From positions 2,790,001 through 2,854,000 of the forward strand of contig JACGCM010002435.1 in the NCBI GenBank assembly GCA_014058105.1: a stretch of DNA of 64,000 nucleotides. Direction: 5' to 3'. The notes below the pieces were generated by a model that saw nothing but the letters and a program-made list of their open reading frames with translations, did not search any database and was not told the DNA's origin. A program made the position numbers and the translations under genes. Below are positions 57,140-64,000 of the stretch, in pieces (the first letter of the stretch is position 1; the number at the start of each line of letters is the position of its first letter). This DNA comes from Kingdonia uniflora (lineage: Eukaryota; Streptophyta; Magnoliopsida; Ranunculales; Circaeasteraceae).

Positions 57140-57760
57140 CTGACTCTAAAGTATTCTGTGGTATGCTCTTTGATGTCCTATAGGTTTGGTTTGCCGTTAG
57201 TTCATTTTTCCATAAGCTGTTATGGGCCTGGCCCTCTCTGTGCGAGGTAATCTACAAAGAAGTTGCATTCTCTCCATACATGACTGAACCGGATGTTCTG
57301 AAGGAGAGGAGTAATCAGAGTCCACGCTGTTCTGAGAGACCATGGCATATTGTCTTTGAGGAGAGCTTTAATAGTTATCGCTGAATCAGAGACAACCCAA
57401 ACTCATCTCCAGCCGTGTGCTATAGCACGTTGAACGCCCGATATGATTGCAGTGGTCTCTGCTATATAGTTTGTAGCTTGACCAATTGATTTGCTGAAAG
57501 TGCCGAAGACCTCCCCGGTGTTATTTCTGTACATTATACCAATCCCCACCGGTCCTAGATTGCCCATAGCCGATCTATTATAATAAAGTATAGCCTCGTT
57601 CGCTTTAGGGAGTAACCATCTATAGTTATCGATGTTGCTATGTTTTCGTGGTTTGGATTTGACATTTAGCGCCTTTATGATCTTCAGGTCATGAACAGTA
57701 TTGTTAATCGTATCTTGAGATAGGTGGGCAGTATCTGCGATATCTGTTAGGATGTTCAGC
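57140..57760 (-). pseudogene. LINE ORF2: RNase H domain
   Basis: About 57450-57250 (minus) reads ETTAIISGVQRAIAHGWR, then WVVSDSAITIKALL and WRECNFFVDYLA. This is the plant-type RNase H attached to L1 ORF2, with the D-S and the final D-Y-L-A motif. It would remove RNA from the RNA-DNA hybrid. Confidence 0.8.
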
Positions 57761-58700
57761 GTGATTTTCTAGATTGTAATCTTGAGTCCATCTGATCGCT
57801 ACTTATTTCTTGCGTACCTGCATAAAGAGAAGACAATGGCAACCCATAAGTCTTTAATATATGGGCTAGACGATTTTCTCCTATCCAGAATGGTTATCCA
57901 AGTATTTATAGATTTAATAGGATCAAGGGAGAAGCAGTTTAAAGCCCTTTGCCAGAGAGAGGCCACAGGAGGGCAATGTAGTAATGTATGTTTTTCTGTT
58001 TCCGAGTTGTTGTGGCATTGGTGACAGACCGAGACCAAGGCTATGCCTTTCTTCCTGATAATGTCATCCATAGGTAGAAGATGGTTCAGCAGACGCCATG
58101 TAAAACATACTAGTCTCGAGTGGATTACTTTACTCCACACATATCTTCACCACCATGTCGTGTCCTCTCTTCTGCGAAAAGCGTCAAAAGTATTCTTGCT
58201 TGTGAACACACCGTATAGGTCTGGCTTTTATATCATTACGTCCTGCGCATTTGGGATACACTGGACTTGTTGCATGTTTATTCCCAAGGCAAGGAGAAGA
58301 AGGCAGATATCATTAGAGACGTTCCAGCCTTGTGGGTTGATAAAGTTGCCGAGTTTTAACGTACAATTTTCCACAAGTGGCTAGGAAAGTCAATGTATTC
58401 CATAATAGGAATGTCTATCACCCAAGTGTCTCTCCAGAAATCAATTTGTGTTCCATTTCCGATAAGCCAGGAAATGTGAGGTTTCGAAAGTATAGCTCCT
58501 GCCTGAATGCCCTTCCATATTGTAGAGGGTTTGTGGTAACGAATTAGGTCTCCGCTCATGCTGCTGAATTTGGATGTCAAAATTTTTGCCCATTCTTCTA
58601 TACCTTGCTTGAAAACCCAGTGCAGTTTGCAGAGCATTATGTTATTTACTTCCCCCAATCTTTGAACCCCAAGTCCCCCTTCCTTTACCGGTTACAGACT
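57761..58700 (-). pseudogene. LINE ORF2: C-terminal zinc-binding region
   Basis: Open frames 58658-58356 (CKLHWVFKQGIEEWAKIL, then GNGTQIDFWRDTWV) and 58140-57799 (WSKVIHSRLVCFTWRLLNHL, C-H-Q-C, and H-T-L-L-H-C-P). This is the zinc-finger domain that follows RT in plant LINEs and probably binds nucleic acid. A frameshift separates the two. Confidence 0.85.
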
Positions 58701-59800
58701 TTCTCCCACTTCAGTGTCACTCCTTCCCGCTTTGTCGGGTCTCCCGCCTAGATATTGTTCCTAATGATGTTGTCCCACTCTTTGATAAGCGACCGAGGCC
58801 ACTTGTAAATTGCTAAATTATGAATGGGGAAACTATTAAGGATAGACTTTTCTAGAGTAACTCTTCCCTGAAAAGAAATCATGCTTCCAATCCAGCTGTT
58901 AGCCCTCTTACGAATCTTTTCAATAAACGGTATAATAGCTTGCTTTGTAACCCTCCCTTGTATAAGTGGGATGCCCAGATATGTTTCGGGGAACGTTCCC
59001 TCTTTGAAGCCAAATATATCTAAGATAATTCTTCTTCGGGTAAGAAGAATACTACTCATGAAAATCATGCTTTTGGCCACACTGATCTCTTGTCCAGACA
59101 CCACCTGATAGTCTGTAAGAAGGAGCTTAAGCTGTCGCAGGCATTTGGTGCTCCCATTTAAAAATATAAATATATCATCTGCAAATAGAGGGTAAGTAGG
59201 GCCATGCGTTAGCTTTGTTGATGCCATAGTTTGTATTCTACCTTATTCCCTTGCTATATGGAGATTGATGCTAAGAATGTCTTATGCAATTACAAAGAGG
59301 ATTGGGGAGAGGGGGTTCCCCTGCTTGAGGCCTCGAGACATTTGAAAAAACCCAGAAGAACTTCCATTTACAAGGATAGAGATCATACTGCTACGTACTA
59401 ATAATCGTCTGAATCCAGTTACAGAATTTCTGGTCGAACCCAAAAGCTCTAAAGGTGGTGATGAGGAATGTCCAACTTAAAGTATCGTATGCTTGACTGA
59501 TATCAATCTTGAGAGCCACATTACCGTTCTTTTTCTTGATTTTCATCTCATTAACCATTTTAGACGCCATACAGATGTTGTTGTGTATGTTTTATTTTTG
59601 ATAAATAAACTTTGGTCCCTTGTAACACATCTTCCTGCAATTGGAGAGAGCCTCGTGGCTAGTATTTTTGTAATAACTTTAAAAAGAAAGTTACTAAGAC
59701 AAATCGGTCTGTAGTACGAAATAGAGGATGGTTTACTGATTTTTGGAATCAAGACAATGATGTTGGAGTTAAAGGTCAAAAGGATCATACCATCACAGAA
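58701..59800 (-). pseudogene. LINE ORF2: reverse transcriptase
   Basis: Starts with NSNIIVLIPKISKPSSISYY and RPICLSNFLFKVITKILATR (59788-59543), then a broken stretch with [14 protein letters not shown], and the active site L-F-A-D-D-I-F (open 59227-58748) followed by GQEISVAKS, YLGIPLIQGRV and FQGRVTLEKSILNSFPI. Both active-site Asp survive. It primes reverse transcription at a nicked target. Confidence 0.9.
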
Positions 59801-60600
59801 AAAGGAGGATATCCCTGAGTAAATGTTCGTACTCAGTATCCTAGTACTTTTGATAAAAAGCTCTTAAAAACTTGTTTGGACCAAGTGTGTTGTTACTGTC
59901 CATGGAGAAAACTGCCTCATGAATCTCATCATTAGTTGGGACTGAGGTGAGATGTGTATTTTCCTCCTCTGACACTTACTGGGGGAGATGTGCAAATAGT
60001 GATGGGCAATGTTGAGTTTCCATTGCCGAGAATTTGTAGGTGTAGTATTGGGTGATGTGTTCTTAGATGATGGTTTGGCTAGAAATGTTTCGTCTCGTAT
60101 CGTCCCTTATTTCCCTAATAAGAGCTTTGGCGTTTCGAGCATTTCTAGTTGCGTGAAAGTATTTGGTATTTCTATCTCCTGCGTGAAGCCATTTAATCCT
60201 TGACTTTTGCCTCCAGCACACCTCTTCTGTTTCCTCCCATTTATTGAGTAGTTTGATTTGGGCAATAATCTCTTCACAATCAGATCATTGGTGATATCTT
60301 CTTCCAACTGAAGTTGGAGTTGTAGCACCTCTCTCTAGTCTCATTTTGTTTTTTTGGCAGGTAATGGAATTCTCTCTCCACAGCATAATGTATTCTTTTA
60401 GGCGTCTTAGCTTCAATATAAGGAAGAATAGCGGAGCAGCATGCAGCGGCTGTCCCCAACTATTAGTAATTAGAGCCACAAACCCAGGTTCTTCTTCCTT
60501 GGACTGAAGGTATCGGAAAGTGATGTTATGCGGCCTAGGGACTTGGGCAGCATTCACCCAAAATCAATGAATGGTCATAATGGGTTCTAGGCATCGCCTC
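59801..60600 (-). pseudogene. LINE ORF2: linker between endonuclease and RT
   Basis: Open frames 60557-60285 (RPHNITFRYLQSKEEEPGFV, then SWGQPLHAAPLFFLILKLRR) and 60328-60107 (the region equivalent to EEV-x-WRQKSR-x-KWL-x-x-GD-x-NTK-x-FH, here RCAGGKSQGLNGFTQ with a shift). This matches the usual spacing in plant L1 ORF2. Confidence 0.75.
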
Positions 60601-61222
60601 CATTCTCTAACCTATGAATTTAGTCTGCCATTCTGCATTTTGTAAACATCTATCCAGGACCACCAGAGTTCGGTTAAATCCTTTTTGTGCATTGCTCTAG
60701 GTAAACTGAAGTCCTGAAGAGGGGCTCTCGAATAGTCGAGCAGTATCCAGAAAACTATTGAAGTCTATCACTGCGTTAAGTTGGGGTGGTCTTCACCCCC
60801 TTTTCCTTGTGGTTCGCAACACCATATTAAATTTTTCAATACATATTCATGGTTTAGCATTGGTTGCAGTAAAACTAAAGAGGTTAGCCTAAAGCTCCAT
60901 CCTGTTAATTTTGTTACAGTCTGCATGAACAAATGAGAAACAATACTCCAAGTATTGTACCCTAATATGTTGTTTCGAAAGCTCAATAATGCCAGGTTCA
61001 GGCCTTCTTTTGCTCTATAGAATCCATATCCTGCCTTTCTCCCCATCAAATTCATTGGTAATGATTTTGATTTCATACCCCCGGCAGAATAAAGTCCTTA
61101 CAAAATATTTTTGGTTCAACAATGCCCAATATGTCTGGTAGTGTTCTTACAATTGTTTTTCTGATATATCAAATTGTTTTTCTGTTCCCCAGCCCTCGGG
61201 AATTCCAGAAGAGAACTTCAAT
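60601..61222 (-). pseudogene. LINE ORF2: endonuclease domain
   Basis: Starts near 61222 with EVLFWNSRGLGN (the conserved N-terminal FWN-x-RGL), then PDILGIVEPKIF and, after frameshifts, FSFVHADCNKINRMELW. This is the apurinic-type endonuclease that nicks the target. The catalytic His region cannot be read with confidence. Confidence 0.75.
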
Positions 61223-61355
61223 TAATCTTTGTAGGTAGACCGTGTAATTATCGGGGCTATGGCATACACCTTGTCTCCCTTAAAAACTTGGTTAGGGTCT
61301 AGTTGCAGTTGCTCATGTAGTATCATATTCCCCAGATTCGATAAAGCCAGCACTC

Positions 61356-61774
61356 TGTAGTCGAAGACAGCTCAGCATTCTAGAAGATTCCAGGAGTCCT
61401 CGGCTTACCAAAAGTAACCAGTGTAGCCCGATCAAGAACGAACTGTTAGAGATCCACAAAGTTCGCCCACTATCTCCGTAATAGGAGGCTCTTTCATTTT
61501 GTAAAACTGCATGTATATGCTATAAATACAGGCAGATAATAGGTTCTAAGGGACCAAAATTTATGACGTCTCTCTATTCCAAACTTACGCAATACTCTGA
61601 AACTTGTAATAACTAGCATCTACTAGATTTCACACAAAATCTTCCTCGAGGTCGTGGTTTTTCTCGGTTTCTACTGAGTTTTCCACGTAAAATCTTAGTT
61701 GATTTTTTATTATTATAAAGTCCTTACGAGCGAGTATTGGCAAAGCTTTTCCTTCCGGAAAACACGTCATTACA
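61356..61774 (+). repeat. Element D 5' LTR (419 bp)
   Basis: Starts TGTAGTCGAAG and ends GTCATTACA directly before the primer-binding site. TATAAATA at 61521-61528. The boundaries rest on the TG..CA ends, the PBS and the loss of LINE homology; no second copy is in the window. Confidence 0.75.
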
Positions 61775-61794
61775 ATTGGTGTCGTCTATGGGAA
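61775..61794 (+). other. Primer-binding site, element D
   Basis: ATTGGTGTCGTCTATGGGAA, a diverged version of the site in A, B and C. Confidence 0.72.
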
Positions 61795-61836
61795 ATCCAA
61801 ACTTTTTTCTACCATTTCCAACCTGAGCACCGGCCA

Positions 61837-63650
61837 ATGACCAACATGAACTTAAGAAGCCATTCTAGTACCTTAAGGGATCAGGACATTTCAGGAGCTT
61901 TTGATCTACATGGCGCATTTCTTGAACTTCAAAAATAGATGGCTTCAGAGAAAAATCAGAGACTAGAAGATCAACGTGTTTACGCTCAAGCTCTACAAAC
62001 GGAGAGAGACGAACGCAGAAAAGCTCTGGACCAACAGAGTCAAACCCATCAAAAAGAAATGGAAAGATTGCGAAGAATCCAAGATCAAATAATAGCTCGC
62101 CAAGCATCGCCACCACTGGCTCAGAGTGAACATCGATCCAGAGCAGTTCAACGTGATGATCAACCCAGGGAAGACGGCCAATGAATGTCGTGACCCAGAT
62201 CTGGAAATCCTAAAAGAGCCTCTCGACATTTTGGTCTGACTTCTTTAGCCTCAACATCCCAAGGAAGTCGACGCACATGTCACCAGACCCCACCGCCAAA
62301 AAAGAGACCCATTAGAGATTGATTGGGACTAGAGGAACAGAGCGACTTCGTTCCTCAGGTTGCAGCCTTACCTCTTCCCCCACAGTAATTCATCACTCTG
62401 GATAACCTTAACAATAGAATTCAAGCTATCAACTATGATATCCCAGGCCGACGATCTGCGCTTGACAGAATCGAAATACACCCCATCTCTCCATATCTTG
62501 AAAATATGCCTATTCCAGACAACTTTCACATGCCCAAATTCATCCACTATGCAAGCCTCACCGATCCACTTACACATGTTTAACATTTTAAAGCTGCCAT
62601 TGGGTTATATTCTAAACTCGACCACATGTTTTGTCAACTGTTTAACATGAGCTTAAAGGAGGAACCACTCTGATGGTTCCATACTACAGAAGAAGCTTCC
62701 ATTACCTCTTTTATCCAATTACAAAATCTGCTCGAATTCAACTAAGCCCATGCTAGGGAGCGCAAAATCACAGTGGACTCTTTATTTTACTTCGAGCAAG
62801 AGGCGAAAGAAACCTTGGCAAATTTTTATAAACATTTCCTGGAAGAAACACGAAAAATTAGAAATTCAGATCCCAAAATCGTGCTTTTAGCATTTACTTC
62901 CGCCCTGTACATCGACTCCAAAGTTCGCAAAGAACTTACTTTATATAAACCACATGTAGTCATTGAAATGATTGACGTGGTAAACAATTACATCAAGCTA
63001 GAACGCTTAAAGAAAGATAAGATGAAAAGCTCCTCTGTCATACATTCTCGAGAAGTATCTTTGACCCCTTCTCAAAGAACAATTACCACAACAGCACCAA
63101 AGCCTCTTACCAAAAATACTGATAACCTTCGAAGAAGAAAGGGCAAATTGGATAGGCCTGTCCCGATTCTACCACCCACGACAGCAACTCTCACCTCTAT
63201 CTTACCAACGATAAAGAGAAACGAGTGTTATCGCGCACCACAGGCTATTACAGATCTTCCGAACATACCCTTATGTCAATATCATAATGTGTACAGCCAT
63301 GAGACTGATAGCTGCTACTCCCTCATTCGTATCTTTTACAAAATCCTCTTGGCCAGAAGTCTCCATAATTATGTTGTCGGCATTCAGAAATTTCTCAATA
63401 AACAAGCAAAAACTATTGAAGTCGAACAGAATCATATCCAAGGCCCAGCTCGACATTTAAACATGATCGAGATCAAGAAAGGGAAGAAAATAAAACAAGA
63501 CGATCGTATTACATCTTGCTGCAAAATGACTTCCTCAGATAAATCAACAAAACTTCTTCCCAGCTCCAGCAAATCTAAACGTCCTTGCCAGATAACATTC
63601 GAGGACTGTGACACCAGCCATGTACAATACCCACTTGATGACCTACTTGT
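61837..63650 (+). pseudogene. gag, element D
   Basis: Starts MTNMNLRSHSSTL at 61837. A stop at 61936-61938 precedes a Glu/Arg/Gln-rich helix (61939-62184). The gag core is at about 62400-62760 (MPIPDNFHMPKFIHY, then WFHTTEEASITSF). A long open frame (62773-63762, 329 codons) holds the rest, with LANFYKHFLEETRKIRNSD, the CHHC-like motif C-x(2)-H-x(4)-H-x(4)-C (LCQYHNVYSHETDSC, near 63270) and a Lys-rich tail. It is the longest open frame in the window. Confidence 0.85.
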
Positions 63651-64000
63651 TATTATGCTTAAAGTGGTACAGGATTACTTACATACCCTCCTCATTTATA
63701 AGGGTATGATAAAATTGATAAGCTTCTTCATGTCGGATTTATTCAAGAAGCAAAATATCTGAAGTGGGTTTCCAATATCGTTGCCGTACCAAAGAAAAAC
63801 GGTAAAATAAGGGTTTGTGTTGATTTCACTGAACCTAACAAAAGTTTTCCACTACCTTTGATACCACAACTTCTCGACTCAGTCGCAAGACACGAACTCC
63901 TTTCTATGATGGATGTTGCCTTCGGATACAGCCAAGTTCCACTCACCGAGGAAGAACAAGAAAAAAGAACTTTTGTAACCGAAAGAGGACTTTACTGTTT
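63620..64000 (+). pseudogene. Protease remnant joined to reverse transcriptase, element D
   Basis: The DTSHVQYPLDDLLVIML lead-in and LLIYKG (where the D-T-G active site should be) run directly into RT sequence: VGFIQEAKYLKWVSNIVAVP, KIRVCVDFTEPNKSFPLPLI, LLSMMDVAFGYSQVPLTEEE and TFVTERGLYC to the window edge. The protease C-terminus and RT N-terminus are missing, so an internal deletion of several hundred bases is inferred. A one-base frame change occurs near 63720. Confidence 0.85.

Larger units (their letters stand above)
57130..61352 (-). mobile_element. L1-type LINE, 5' end cut by element D
   Basis: Minus-strand order: possible ORF1 end (about 61350-61250), endonuclease (from 61222), reverse transcriptase, zinc-knuckle region, RNase H (to about 57140). 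Element D's LTR begins at 61356 within this element, so the missing 5' part should lie beyond the right edge of the window. Plant L1 elements with a C-terminal RNase H are known. This copy is full of stops. Confidence 0.85.
61356..64000 (+). mobile_element. Element D: Ty3-gypsy retrotransposon, right end outside window
   Basis: 5' LTR 61356-61774, primer-binding site, gag from 61837, then a protease remnant joined to RT after an apparent internal deletion. The gag and PBS show kinship with A, B and C, but the LTR (419 bp) is unrelated. It interrupts the LINE. The 3' half is not in the window. Confidence 0.88.

Overview
This is plant nuclear DNA, almost certainly angiosperm and most likely a eudicot: AT-rich, with no intact host gene, and built almost entirely of old, decayed retrotransposons. 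I see no rRNA, tRNA or CRISPR array. Every protein-coding trace carries stops or frameshifts.

Layout. 1-3590 is unassigned, with a CACGTG-rich block at the left edge and a coding-like relic of unknown family at about 2.0-3.3 kb. 3839-4860 is an intronless trihelix (MYB/SANT-like) transcription-factor pseudogene. 5240-7221 is the 3' part of a Ty1-copia element with its 3' LTR. 7222-11541 holds Sirevirus-like copia debris, an LTR-like repeat and a roughly 1.2 kb unclassified insertion. 11542-55258 is one 43.7 kb nest of three Ty3-gypsy elements of the Tat (Grande-like) type. 55264-57100 is flanking debris, including an LTR-like repeat related to the one at 9.6 kb but inverted. 57130-61352 is an L1-type LINE with an RNase H domain (minus strand), split at 61356 by a fourth gypsy element (D), which runs off the right edge.

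The nest. Element B (+) has a perfect 5-bp target duplication, CTACC, at both ends. Element A (minus, 11784-26079) sits inside B's 5' LTR, and element C (+, 38709-54089) sits inside B's 3' region. Each of these two has 5-bp duplications differing at one base. Removing A and C leaves B at about 14.0 kb, against 14.3 kb for A and 15.4 kb for C.

Shared architecture of A, B and C. Each runs: LTR, PBS, gag-PR-RT-RNase H-IN in sense, a tandem-repeat spacer, then a convergent block of antisense genes reaching almost to the 3' LTR. The antisense block has the same order in all three: a core protein followed by a long coiled-coil part, preceded by two short ORFs (here ORFa and ORFb) that begin with MV or MT. 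Two introns of the core gene can be placed at matching positions in all three copies. The spacer tandem repeats are unrelated in sequence and period (about 160, 60-70 and 45 bp). This antisense gene system with conserved exon structure is the most interesting content of the window.
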